From NCBI GenBank assembly GCA_036381215.1, contig DASVDF010000153.1, forward strand, positions 45,955-109,954: DNA of 64,000 bases, given 5' to 3'. The notes beneath the pieces were generated by a model. It made no database searches, was not told the origin of the DNA, and worked only from the letters and a program-made list of their open reading frames with translations. Origin of the DNA: IDS-8 sp036381215 (GTDB taxonomy: Bacteria; Pseudomonadota; Gammaproteobacteria; Steroidobacterales; Woeseiaceae). This document shows positions 19,923 through 28,600 of this stretch, one piece after another (the first letter of the stretch is position 1; every line of letters starts with the position of its first letter). The position numbers were made by a program, and so were the translations under genes.

Positions 19923-20981
19923 TCAGCTCTGTGTGTCCCGGCCGTCGCTCGTCACCACCGGGCTGCCGTCACGCAGGCTCCCCTGGCCCGAGATCACCAC
20001 GGCGTCGCTCCCGGCGAGCCCGCTGACGATTTCCGTCACGTCCTGTTGCCCGATGCCGATCTCCACCGGCTGGCGCCAGGCGGCGCCGTCACGCACGACG
20101 TACAGCACGTCCTCGCCGTCTTCGCGCAAAAGCGCGCGCGTCGGCACGACCAGGGCCTGCGCGTGAGTCTCCCAGGCGATGTCGAAGCGTCCGAACATGC
20201 CGGGCGCGAGTGTGCCGTCGGCGTTGTCGACGTAGATCGTGGCGCGGAACGAGCCGTTGTCGGCATCGATGGTCGGGCTGATGCGATCGATGTTGGCGGC
20301 AACGCGCGAGCCGGGCAGCGCGTCGACGGTGATCGTGACGTCTTCACCTTGCTGGATGCGCCCGATCTGGCTCTGCGGGATGTACAGCAGGGCGACCAGC
20401 CGCCGGGTATCGGCGATGCGGAACGCAGGCTCGCCTTCGGCCAGGCGCCAGCCCACCTTGACGCGCCGTTCCGCCAGCACGCCGTCGATGGTGGCGCGGA
20501 TCGTCGTGTGCTCGAACGCGAGGCGCTTCAGCTCGAAGGTCGCCGCGAGCGCGTCGCGATCGTACCGGCACGTCTCGAAGGCGGCGGCGCTGATCAGCCC
20601 GCGATCGCGCAGCCGCGTCGCGCGAGCGAGCTCGCGCTCGGCCCGCTCGAAATCGGCGCGCGCCTTGCGCATCTCGAGGGCGGCACGCTCGCCGTCGAGG
20701 CGCGCGAGCGGCTGGCCGGCGCGCACGCGATCGCCTTCCTCGGCGAGGATCTCCACCACCCTGCCTGCAACCCGCGCGGCAACGAGGGCGTCGCGATCCG
20801 CCGCGAGCGGGGCGGTGGCCGCGAACACGGCCGCGACGTCGGCGGTCCCGGGAAGGGCCACTTCGACGGGCAGCGGGGCGGCCGCCTCGTCCTTGACCCC
20901 CCGCGCTTCGCCGGTCTGGCAGGCGGATGCAAGGAGTCCGGAGGCTCCGGCCACGATGAGAGCGAGCAGTCGGTATCGCAT
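19923..20981 (-). CDS. RND periplasmic adaptor (membrane fusion protein), first of two
   Basis: 352 aa, first gene of the efflux operon. The likely lipobox is LASAC (about residues 17-21), less canonical than in the second adaptor. Lipoyl halves (GRVVEILAEEGDRVRAGQ and RATIDGVLAERRVKVG) flank a short coiled hairpin (about 100-135). The start at 20981 is preceded by GGAGGA; the reading frame continues upstream but that would run through the operator. Pumps with two different adaptors (TriAB of TriABC in Pseudomonas aeruginosa is the known case) use them as a pair, so both may be needed. Confidence 0.9.
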   Translation of the reverse strand: MRYRLLALIVAGASGLLASACQTGEARGVKDEAAAPLPVEVALPGTADVAAVFAATAPLAADRDALVAARVAGRVVEILAEEGDRVRAGQPLARLDGERAALEMRKARADFERAERELARATRLRDRGLISAAAFETCRYDRDALAATFELKRLAFEHTTIRATIDGVLAERRVKVGWRLAEGEPAFRIADTRRLVALLYIPQSQIGRIQQGEDVTITVDALPGSRVAANIDRISPTIDADNGSFRATIYVDNADGTLAPGMFGRFDIAWETHAQALVVPTRALLREDGEDVLYVVRDGAAWRQPVEIGIGQQDVTEIVSGLAGSDAVVISGQGSLRDGSPVVTSDGRDTQS

Positions 20982-21014
20982 GTCGGCCGTCCTCCGCAGT
21001 CGATCCGGTCGGTT

Positions 21015-21056
21015 TACTGTTGTAGTTGAGTATAACAGTAGATAACCCGGACGCAA
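21015..21056 (-). promoter_or_regulatory. Efflux-operon promoter with inverted-repeat operator over the -10
   Basis: On the minus strand TTGCGT (21051-21056) and TATACT (21029-21034) are 16 nt apart and read into the first adaptor gene. An inverted repeat, TACTGTTGTA at 21015-21024 and TATAACAGTA at 21031-21040 (9 of 10 arm positions paired, 6-nt spacer), covers the -10. A dimeric repressor such as a TetR- or MarR-type protein binding here would block RNA polymerase. No repressor gene is adjacent in this window. Local A+T richness is far above the surroundings. Confidence 0.7.
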
Positions 21057-21194
21057 GCACGGAGCGGGAGCCGGTCGTGCGCCGGCGCGCCCGGGCGGAT
21101 AGCGACTGATCAGATGCCGGGAGAGCGGTTTTTGGATGCGCCGCCGGGCCCGTCGTGTCGCGGCGGACTGCCGAGCCGGCCGAGCGCGGGCGTG

Positions 21195-21210
21195 CCGCCG
21201 CCGGCGGCGG
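21195..21210 (-). terminator. GC hairpin just after the FAD-linked oxidase stop
   Basis: CCGCCGCCGGCGGCGG is a perfect 16-nt palindrome starting 7 nt beyond the oxidase stop codon. As RNA it can fold with a small central loop. There is no T-run right after it, so it would be a weak intrinsic terminator or a 3' end stabiliser. Confidence 0.35.
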
Positions 21211-21216
21211 TGGGTT

Positions 21217-22578
21217 TCAGGCGAAGTACTGCAGCAGGAAGGGATTCATCATACGGTTGTCGGGATCGAGCTGGCGGCGAATCCGCCGGAAGAAATCGAG
21301 CCGGCTGCCGAACGCCTCGCTGCAATAAGCGGCCGTGAGGCTGCGCGTCTGGTTGAAGAAGGGCATGCCGCCCCACTGCTCTGCGAACTCGGCGAAATCG
21401 AGCACGAAGTCCTCCCAGCCTTTCGTCTGCGTCGACACCGCAGAGAGGGCGAACATCGGCTCGTCGAACGATGGCGACAGCAGCGCCGAGCGATCACGGG
21501 CGACGCGGAAACCCATGGTCGGCAGGTCGCAGCGGAATCCGGATTGCTTGCGGATGCGCAGGCAGAACTCGCGGTAGGCCTGCACCACGATCGAAAAATC
21601 CGCGGCCGGGAACACCCAGGTCGAGTAGTTCAGGGAGGGTTGCCGGTCGGGGCCGTCACCGCGCGGCGCGGCGGTCGAGTTGCTGCCGACGCTCACGAAG
21701 CGGTTGTTGACGATGCCCTGGGTCATGCGGCTGATCTCGTCGATGATCCGGTAACGCACGCCGGGCACTGGCACGATGCGGTTGAGCGACTTGAATACGT
21801 GCGGCAGGACCGTGCTCTCGCCCCAGTCCTTGATCTTCCACGGGATACGGTGCGCGGCCGCCGCCTCGCGCGTGTAGCGGCGCAGGTCGAGATAGACGCG
21901 GTCGCGGAAGGGCATCAGGTAGAACTTGACGCCGATGTCCGTGCGGCAGAGCCGTTCCGCCGCGGCGGCGAATTGCTCTATCGTGCAGCGGCGGTGTGCG
22001 ACGGCGAACGGCGTGACCGGGCGAACCTTGAGCGTGATCTCGCAGATCGTCCCGAGCATGCCATAGCTCAGGCGGAATGCGTTCAGCAGGTTCTGCTTGT
22101 CGCGCGAGATCTCGAGCAGGCGGCCGGAAGGCGTGACGACCTTCATCGACAGTGCCTGCGACGCGAAGAACCCGCCGTCGCTGATATTGGGGCCGGTGCA
22201 GCCGCCCGCGATCGCGCCCCCCACGGTGCGTCCCGCGAGATCGTGACTGCCCGCGAGCTCGAGCCCGTGGTGCGCGAGCGCGCTCGCGAGCCGTCCGAGC
22301 CGCACGCCCGGTTGCACCACGGCGGTGTCCTCGTATGCGTCGATGTTGACGATCTCGTCGAACGCCGACATGTCGATCACGGTGCCCGCCGTCGCGGCGA
22401 TGCAGTCCGTGGACGAGCTGCCCGCGCCCATCGGGCGAAACGGCGGCGCGTAGGGGGAGCCCGGCACCAGGCATTCGCGCAGCTCCTTCAGCGTGCGCGG
22501 ACGGATCACCGACGGCGGCATCACCGCGCGACGATGGAAACGCGAGGACTCGCGCAGCTTCAACTGTTTGGCAGGCAT
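21217..22578 (-). CDS. FAD-linked oxidase (VAO family, D-arabinono-1,4-lactone oxidase-like), riboswitch-controlled
   Basis: 453 aa. The N-terminal half is an FAD_binding_4 (PCMH) domain: RPMGAGSSSTDCIAAT, VVQPGVRLGRLA, then the flavin-binding run SHDLAGRTVGGAIAGG and GMLGTICEITLKV. The C-terminal half fits the ALO/cholesterol-oxidase-type substrate domain and ends RRQLDPDNRMMNPFLLQYF, typical of this group. No signal peptide is visible, so it is probably cytosolic. Sugar lactone, alditol or sterol substrates are all possible. The ATG at 22578 has GGGAG upstream. The 5' leader holds a c-di-GMP-I riboswitch, so expression should respond to that messenger; this makes a link to cell-surface or sessile lifestyle likely. 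Confidence 0.82.
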   Translation of the reverse strand: MPAKQLKLRESSRFHRRAVMPPSVIRPRTLKELRECLVPGSPYAPPFRPMGAGSSSTDCIAATAGTVIDMSAFDEIVNIDAYEDTAVVQPGVRLGRLASALAHHGLELAGSHDLAGRTVGGAIAGGCTGPNISDGGFFASQALSMKVVTPSGRLLEISRDKQNLLNAFRLSYGMLGTICEITLKVRPVTPFAVAHRRCTIEQFAAAAERLCRTDIGVKFYLMPFRDRVYLDLRRYTREAAAAHRIPWKIKDWGESTVLPHVFKSLNRIVPVPGVRYRIIDEISRMTQGIVNNRFVSVGSNSTAAPRGDGPDRQPSLNYSTWVFPAADFSIVVQAYREFCLRIRKQSGFRCDLPTMGFRVARDRSALLSPSFDEPMFALSAVSTQTKGWEDFVLDFAEFAEQWGGMPFFNQTRSLTAAYCSEAFGSRLDFFRRIRRQLDPDNRMMNPFLLQYFA

Positions 22579-22694
22579 TTACTGAGCTCCCTGGCCGATA
22601 CGCGGCAACGCTCGCAAGCGGACACGCAGCGGGGAAGGCGCAGGGGCGCGCGGCGGGGGAATCGGGTACCCTCCCGCGACGCAATGCCGGTGAG

Positions 22695-22780
22695 ATCGCA
22701 TCGGCAACCCCGCTGTCGTAGGTTTCCCCTTAGACCGGTGGCTTTGCGGCCCCTTCTTTCGAAGGGTGTGCCTTTTTCGA
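22695..22780 (-). promoter_or_regulatory. c-di-GMP-I (GEMM-I) riboswitch aptamer
   Basis: Read on the minus strand, the segment follows the class I c-di-GMP aptamer step by step. First GGCACACCC, then a hairpin CCCTTC-GAAA-GAAGGG whose GNRA tetraloop docks in the fold. Then comes the hallmark CGCAAAGCC, then CCGGTCTAAG (receptor side), a second arm and the closing AGCGGGGTTGCCGATG. The Vibrio cholerae Vc2 aptamer has the same landmarks (CGAAAG, ACGCAAAGCC, CCTAAAC, GCGGGGTTACCGATGG). The 5' GGCA pairs with TGCC at the 3' side to close P1. About 120 nt separate it from the oxidase ATG. No U-tract terminator is visible there, so control is probably translational or Rho-dependent. Confidence 0.9.
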
Positions 22781-22790
22781 ACGCCCGGAA

Positions 22791-22819
22791 ATCGTTGCAC
22801 ACGGGGCAGGCCGGGTCAA
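22791..22819 (-). promoter_or_regulatory. Candidate promoter for the riboswitch leader
   Basis: TTGACC (22814-22819) and AACGAT (22791-22796) on the minus strand are 17 nt apart and would start transcription a little upstream of the aptamer. The -10 matches the consensus at only three positions, so this is tentative. A second TTGACA lies further upstream without a good partner. Confidence 0.3.
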
Positions 22820-22889
22820 CGCGGAAACAGAAGCGCCCGGAAATTGTCAAATCGGATTCACCCGCCCGGACAACAAAAGGAACAACGTG

Positions 22890-23606
22890 ATGCCAATCGT
22901 TCCCCGGCTTTTGCTCTCCATTACCCTCGCCGCCCTCGCCGCGCCGGCGCCAGCGGCGGAGCCTGCGGCTCCGCGCAGCATCTCGGTCACGGGACAGGGC
23001 GAAACGTCGGGCAAGCCCGATATCGCGACTCTCGACGCGGGCGTGCAGACGTTCGCCGGCACGGTCATCGAGGCGAGCCGCGACAACCAGGCGATCGTGG
23101 ACCGGATCTTCGCGGCGCTGGAGAAGCAGGGCATCGCCGAGAAGGACATCCAGACGGCCAACTACAGCATCTGGCCCGAGCAGGATTGGCCGCGCGGCGA
23201 GACGGGCGGCAAGCCGCGCATCACGGGCTACCGCGTCTCGAACACGGTGCACGTCAAGGTGCGCGACATCGAGGCGGTCGGCAAGGTGCTGGCCGCCGTC
23301 ACCGACGCCGGCGCGAATTCCGTGAACGGCGTCCAGTTCGGTGTGGAGAACACGGATGCGCTCGAGGCCGAGGCGCGGCGGCTCGCCATGGCCGACGCCC
23401 GGAGCAGGGCGGAGTCGCTCGCCGCGCTCGCGGGCGTCGAGCTCGGGGACGTGCTCACGATCTCGATGTCGGAGAGCCCCGGGTATCCGCGTCCCTACGC
23501 CGCGGCCCGCATGGAGATGGCCGATGCGGGAGCGCCGGTTCCGGGCATCGCGCCGGGAGAGCAGAGCGTCACGGTGAGTTTGCACGTGACCTACGCGATT
23601 CGCTGA
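22890..23606 (+). CDS. SIMPL-domain (DUF541) periplasmic protein
   Basis: 238 aa. Signal peptide (about 1-23, ends APAAE), then one SIMPL domain: RSISVTGQGETSGKPDIATL at its start, IVDRIFAALEKQGIAEKDIQT and a C-terminal VTVSLHVTYAIR. The family includes E. coli YggE, linked to oxidative stress relief, and bacterial OMP28; the molecular role is unknown. The GTG at 22887 and the ATG at 22890 are in frame; I prefer the ATG because AAAGGA lies at a better distance. It is divergent from the riboswitch-controlled oxidase over about 310 nt; the intergenic stretch otherwise holds the riboswitch and the candidate promoters. Confidence 0.87.
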   Translation: MPIVPRLLLSITLAALAAPAPAAEPAAPRSISVTGQGETSGKPDIATLDAGVQTFAGTVIEASRDNQAIVDRIFAALEKQGIAEKDIQTANYSIWPEQDWPRGETGGKPRITGYRVSNTVHVKVRDIEAVGKVLAAVTDAGANSVNGVQFGVENTDALEAEARRLAMADARSRAESLAALAGVELGDVLTISMSESPGYPRPYAAARMEMADAGAPVPGIAPGEQSVTVSLHVTYAIR

Positions 23607-23722
23607 ACCGGGGCACGCCGCGCCGGTCGCTGGCAGGAAACCTGCAATTGCTCCTGCCGCGTGCCGCCGCGGCGCCGACCGCTGCCGGGGCGGCGCACGG
23701 CGGTCGCGCGGCATCCCTCTTG

Positions 23723-23728
23723 TAAGAT
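23723..23728 (+). promoter_or_regulatory. -10 box 6 nt before tamA start
   Basis: TAAGAT ends 6 nt before the tamA ATG at 23735. No Shine-Dalgarno sequence lies in or before this gap, so a leaderless transcript is the simplest reading. Confidence 0.5.
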
Positions 23729-23734
23729 TCGAGC

Positions 23735-25681
23735 ATGCAGCCTGTTCCCTCGCCAACTGCGCCGGCCGGCGCTGCGTCGTTTGCGGCCTGCGCGGCGCGG
23801 CTGGTCTGGCTGCTCGCTCTCGTCGGCGGGGCCGCCGCTGCCGACGAGCTCGAGTACCGGATCACCGGCGTGAGCAACGCGATCCTCGCCAACGTGCAGA
23901 GCCACGTCGAGCAGTTCGGGCTCGGCACGGGAAACGTCATACCGGGGCAGTTCGACGACAAGATCGAGGATGCAGAGGAGCGCGCCCGCACCGCGCTGAA
24001 GCCTTTCGGCTACTACCATCCGACGCTCACCTCGAAGATCGTCGAAGCCGGCAAGAACCGCTGGCGCCTCGAAATGCGCGTCGCGCCGGGGCCGCCGGTG
24101 CGGGTGAAAACCGCGCGGATCGACGTACGCGGCCCCGGCAGCGGGATCGGCGAGCTCATGGCGTGGCAATCCGGCTGGCCGCTCGGGCCAGGCACGGTGC
24201 TGAACCAGCAGGTCTGGGAACGGCGGAAGGCGGCCGCGCTCGAGGTTGCCAACTCGCAGGGCTACCTCTCCGCCGGGTTCACCAAGCACGCGATCCGCAT
24301 CGACCTCGTGCGCAACGAAGCCGACCTCGAGCTCGTTCTGGACACGGGCCCGGAGGCGTTCTTCGGCGCCGTGCAGTTCCGCCAGGACGTGGTGGATCCG
24401 GACGTGCTCGCGGACATCCCGCGCTTCGATGCCGGCACGCCTTACCGCAGCGATCTCGTGGACAGCTTGCGGCTCGACCTGTGGCAGACCGGTTATTTCA
24501 CCGACATCGAGGTGGTCGAGGAGAAACTGCTCGATCACACTCCGCCGCTCGTGAACATCGTGGCCAACCTTTCGTCCTCGCGCCGCGATACCTACCAGGG
24601 CTCGCTTGGCGTGGGCACCGACACGGGCATCCGCACGCAGGTCTTCTGGAGCCGCCAGCCCATCTCCCGTAATGGCGATCGGCTGGACGTCGGCATCGGC
24701 TACCAGGAGGTCGACGACGAGTTCTCGCTGCGTGCCGACTACCGCATCCCGCGTGCCGGCAGGGGACGCCAGTCCTGGGTCTCGAGCTTCAACCTGCGGC
24801 GCGACAAGCAGGATCTCGAGGTCAAGCGCGACGAAGACGACGAGGACTTCATCACGCTTGCACCCGGCACGGTCAACGACCGGTTCCTGCGCCTCGGCCG
24901 CCTCATCGTGCGCAATCGCGAGCTCGGCAAGGACCAGGTGTTCGAGACGCAGTTCATCCAGTACCTGCGCGAGTCCTACAACTACGACCCCGGTCCGGAT
25001 GCCGACCCGTCGGTGCAGCGCCTCGTCGACGACCCGGAGTTCGCTCCGCTCTTCCGCGACACCATCCGCACGCTGGCCATCGGCGTCGATTGGGACTGGC
25101 CGTCGATCCGCGGCAGCGGCTTCTATACCGACGGGCATCGCGAGCGGGCCTGGCTGTTCACGTCGAACGACCTGTGGGGCTCCGACCGCGAGTTCACGCA
25201 GCTCTATCTCTCCACGCGGCGTACCTGGCTGCGCGGCGAGCGCTGGAAATACCTGTTCCGCGCGGAGCTCGGGGTAACGGACGCCGAGGTGAGCAAGGCG
25301 ACGCTCAACCTGGACGGCGAGCCCTTCGAGCTGTCGGTGACGGCCCTGCCCACGCAATACCGATTCAAGGCCGGCGGCGGCGACAGCGTGCGCGGTTATG
25401 CCTTCGAGCAGCTCAGCAACAACGACATCGGATCGAACAACCTGGTGGCGCTGAGCGGCGAGATCGAGATGCGCATGCTGCCGAAGTGGTCGCTCGCGGC
25501 GTTCTACGACGTCGGCAATGCGTTCAACGATTGGAGCGAGTTCGAGCTGCGCCAGGGTGCGGGCGTCGGCATACGCTGGTACACCATCGCGGGCGCAATC
25601 CGTCTCGACTTCGCACAGGCGCTAACCGTCGAAGGCCACCCCTGGCGCATTCACTTCACCATCGGCTCACCGCTGCTGTGA
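23735..25681 (+). CDS. tamA: TamA, outer-membrane Omp85 translocation and assembly protein
   Basis: 648 aa. Signal peptide (about 10-36), three POTRA domains (about 38-280) and a 16-strand beta-barrel (about 290-648). The barrel holds the lid-loop motif of Omp85 proteins, seen here as SVRGY in GGGDSVRGYAFEQ (about 550-562), and the terminal strand ends in an aliphatic/aromatic pattern (WRIHFTIGSPLL). TamA works with the inner-membrane-anchored TamB to move lipids or insert some outer-membrane proteins. Length and POTRA count match TamA better than BamA. The stop overlaps the tamB GTG start, coupling the two. Confidence 0.92.
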   Translation: MQPVPSPTAPAGAASFAACAARLVWLLALVGGAAAADELEYRITGVSNAILANVQSHVEQFGLGTGNVIPGQFDDKIEDAEERARTALKPFGYYHPTLTSKIVEAGKNRWRLEMRVAPGPPVRVKTARIDVRGPGSGIGELMAWQSGWPLGPGTVLNQQVWERRKAAALEVANSQGYLSAGFTKHAIRIDLVRNEADLELVLDTGPEAFFGAVQFRQDVVDPDVLADIPRFDAGTPYRSDLVDSLRLDLWQTGYFTDIEVVEEKLLDHTPPLVNIVANLSSSRRDTYQGSLGVGTDTGIRTQVFWSRQPISRNGDRLDVGIGYQEVDDEFSLRADYRIPRAGRGRQSWVSSFNLRRDKQDLEVKRDEDDEDFITLAPGTVNDRFLRLGRLIVRNRELGKDQVFETQFIQYLRESYNYDPGPDADPSVQRLVDDPEFAPLFRDTIRTLAIGVDWDWPSIRGSGFYTDGHRERAWLFTSNDLWGSDREFTQLYLSTRRTWLRGERWKYLFRAELGVTDAEVSKATLNLDGEPFELSVTALPTQYRFKAGGGDSVRGYAFEQLSNNDIGSNNLVALSGEIEMRMLPKWSLAAFYDVGNAFNDWSEFELRQGAGVGIRWYTIAGAIRLDFAQALTVEGHPWRIHFTIGSPLL

Positions 25682-28600
25682 TCGCCCGCCGCGTCAAGCT
25701 CGTGGCGGCGGGCATCGGCCTCGCCGTCTTTACCGTGGCGGCCGCGGCCGTGGCCTTCGGGGCCTGGGTGCTGCACAGCGAGGCCGGCACGGCGTGGGCG
25801 TGGCGGCGGATCGCGGCGGCCGTCCCCGGCGAGATCAGCGCAGGGACTTTCGCTGGCAGTCTTGCGGGCGGCGTGCACGTCACCGGGTTGCGCTACGTCG
25901 CACCCGCAATCGATGTCGGCGTGGAGCGGCTCGAGCTCGCGCTCCATCCCGGCCTGTTCCCGCCATCCCTCACGGTCGCAGGGCTGGATGTTGCCGGCAT
26001 CGACGTGCGCTTGTCCCCCCGGCCGCCCGGGGCCGAGGCCGGAACGCCGTTCTCACCGGAGCGCCTCGCGCTGCCGTTCGAGCTCGTCGTCGAAAACCTG
26101 AGCCTCGCGCGCTTCACGCTCTCGAACGGGGATGGCGACGTGCTGCTCGCGATCGACCGCGCCGCGCTCGCGGGCCGCTGGTACGAGACGATCACGTTGT
26201 CGACGCTCGACGTCGAATCCCCGCTGGGTTCGCTCGCCGGCGAGGCCGCCCTCGCGTTGCGCCGGCCGTTCGCGGCGGACGCCGCGCTCGACGTCCGCTA
26301 TCCGCTCGCGCAGGGCGGCAAGTCGGTACCGCTCGCGTTCGACGCGCTCGCGTCCGGCAATCTCGAGGAGCTCGACGTGCGCCTCGAAAGCGAAAAACCG
26401 GCGCTGACCGTGAAGGGCGTGCTGCATGACCTGCTGGACGCGCCGGCGTGGGCACTCGAGGCGCAGAGCCCGGCGCTCTCCTGGCCGCTCGAGGCAGCCG
26501 CGCCGAGCGTGACGGGGAGCGACCTCGTCGTCGCCTCGCGCGGCTCGGCCTCCGGCTACACGCTCTCGGGCAGCGGCACGTTGTCCGCGCCCGGCCGCGC
26601 GGCCCTGCGCTTCGAGGTCGCCGGGAACGGCGACACCCGCGGTTTCGAGATCGAGCGTCTCGCCGTGGACGGCCCGCCGCTCGCGGCGCAGGCGCAAGGC
26701 TCGCTCGGCTGGGCGGGCGGCTTCACCGCCCGGGCCGCGGCGGACGTGACGCGCTTCGATCCGGCCGCGCTCACGCCGGCGTGGCCCGCCGGCATGCCGC
26801 TCGCGGGGCGCGCGGTCGGCGCGTTCCGCCCGGGGCATCTCGAGCTCGAGACCGTCGAGGCGGCGGTGCGCGGCACGTCCCGCGCGGTTTCCGCCGCCGG
26901 CGTGGTCGACCTCGCGAACGGCGTCGTGAATCTCGATCTCGGCTGGCACGACCTCCGCTGGCCGCTCGCAGGGCCGCCGCCGCGCGTCGAGAGCGCGCAA
27001 GGCAAGGTCGCCGTCACCGGCCGTCCGGAGGCCTGGACGCTCGACGGCCGCGTGGCGCTCGCCGCGCCGGGGCTGCCGCCCGGAACTTTCGAGCTCGCCG
27101 GCCACGGCAATCGCGAGGAGGCCACGGTGGTCATCAGGGACAGCGAGGTGCTGGGAGGCCGGGTCGCGGGTCGCGTGCACTACGCCCTGCCGGACGGCGG
27201 CCGCTGGGTCGCGACGCTGTCGGCCCGCGACGTGGAGACCGCCCCGTTGCTGCCCGACTGGCCGGGCACGCTGAGCGCCGAGCTCGCCACCAGCGGGCGG
27301 GTCGAACCGCTCGAGGTCACCGTCGATTTCGAGCAGCTGTCCGGCAGCCTGCGCGGCCGGCCGATCGCGGGCCAGGGCGGAGTGCGCTTCGCGCGCGGCA
27401 ATCTTTCCGTGCAGCACCTCACGCTCACTTCGGGAGACGCGGAGCTCTCGGCCGACGGCAGCCTGCGCGGCGAGGCCGGCCTCGATTTCGCGCTCGACAT
27501 CCCGTCGCTCGCCGCCGTGCTGCCGAACACGGCGGGTGCGCTGTCCGGCGGCGGCAACGTTTCCCTCGCCGGCGGTTTCCCGCGCGCGGAGCTCAGCCTC
27601 GACGGCAGCGATCTCGCGTGGCGCGACTGGCGGGCCGGCGCGGTGCGTGTGCGGGCGAACGAGGGTGAGGCACCGCTCGTCGTCGACCTCGACGCCGAAG
27701 CGCTCAGCCTCGCCGGGTTCGAGCTGAGCCGCCTCGCGGCCGGGCTTGCCGCTGGCGAGGCCCGCCAGCGGCTCACGGCTTCGGCCGCGGCCGGCGAGCG
27801 GTCCGTCGAGCTCGCGCTCGACGGCAGCTTTGAGGACTGGCGGCGGCCGCTCGCGGCCGGGTGGCGCGGCCGCCTCGAGACGCTCGGGCTCGATCTCGCG
27901 CCGGACCTGCGCTTCGCGCTCGAAACGCCCGCGAACCTGGGCCTCGGGCCCAAGCGGGTGGCGCTGGCGCGCGCCTGCCTCGCGGCCGCGGACGGCCCGG
28001 CGCGTCTCTGCGCCGCGGGCGCGACGGCGGGTGCGGACGACTACACGTTGTCTGCCGACCTGAACGCGCTGCCCGTGGCGCTGGTCAAGCTCGGCCTCGA
28101 CACGGAGCTCGATTTCACCCAGACGCTGGATGGCAGCGTCGCCATCGAGCGCCTGCCGGGGCGTCGCCTTTCCGCTGATGCGCGCATCGACATCTCGCCC
28201 GGCCGTGTGCACAACCCCGCCAACCGCCGGATCAGCCTGCATACGCGCCAGGGCCGGTTCGAGGTGGATTTCGATCAAGGCCAGGTGCTGCTCGCCCACC
28301 TTCTCCTGCCGGTCGCCGAGGCCGCCGCGATCGAGGCGGATTTCGGCGTCCTGGAGGTCGCGCGCGGGCGGGAGAGCCCGATTCGCGGCAAGGTGCTCGC
28401 GACCGTCGACGACATCGGCGTGCTCACCGCGCTGGTGCCGAGCATCTCGAGCGCAAGTGGCCGGCTCGCGGTCGATCTCGCGCTCGACGGCACGCTCGGC
28501 CGGCCGGCGGTCACCGGCAAGGCATCGCTCGCACGCGGCGCGCTCGCGTACGCGCCGCTCGGGCTCGAGCTTTCGGACATCGAGCTCACGACCCGGATCA

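Noticed and set aside
22741..22777. Plus-strand terminator for SIMPL (CCCTTC-TTTC-GAAGGG then TTTTT)
   Set aside because: On the plus strand it looks like a hairpin plus T-run, but the same bases are the tetraloop hairpin and opening of the c-di-GMP aptamer on the minus strand, which explains far more of the sequence. The T-run is upstream of SIMPL, not after a gene.
25090..25677. In-frame upstream extension of tamB
   Set aside because: It lies fully inside the tamA coding region and has Arg-rich shadow composition. The GTG overlapping the tamA stop leads straight into the signal-anchor helix.
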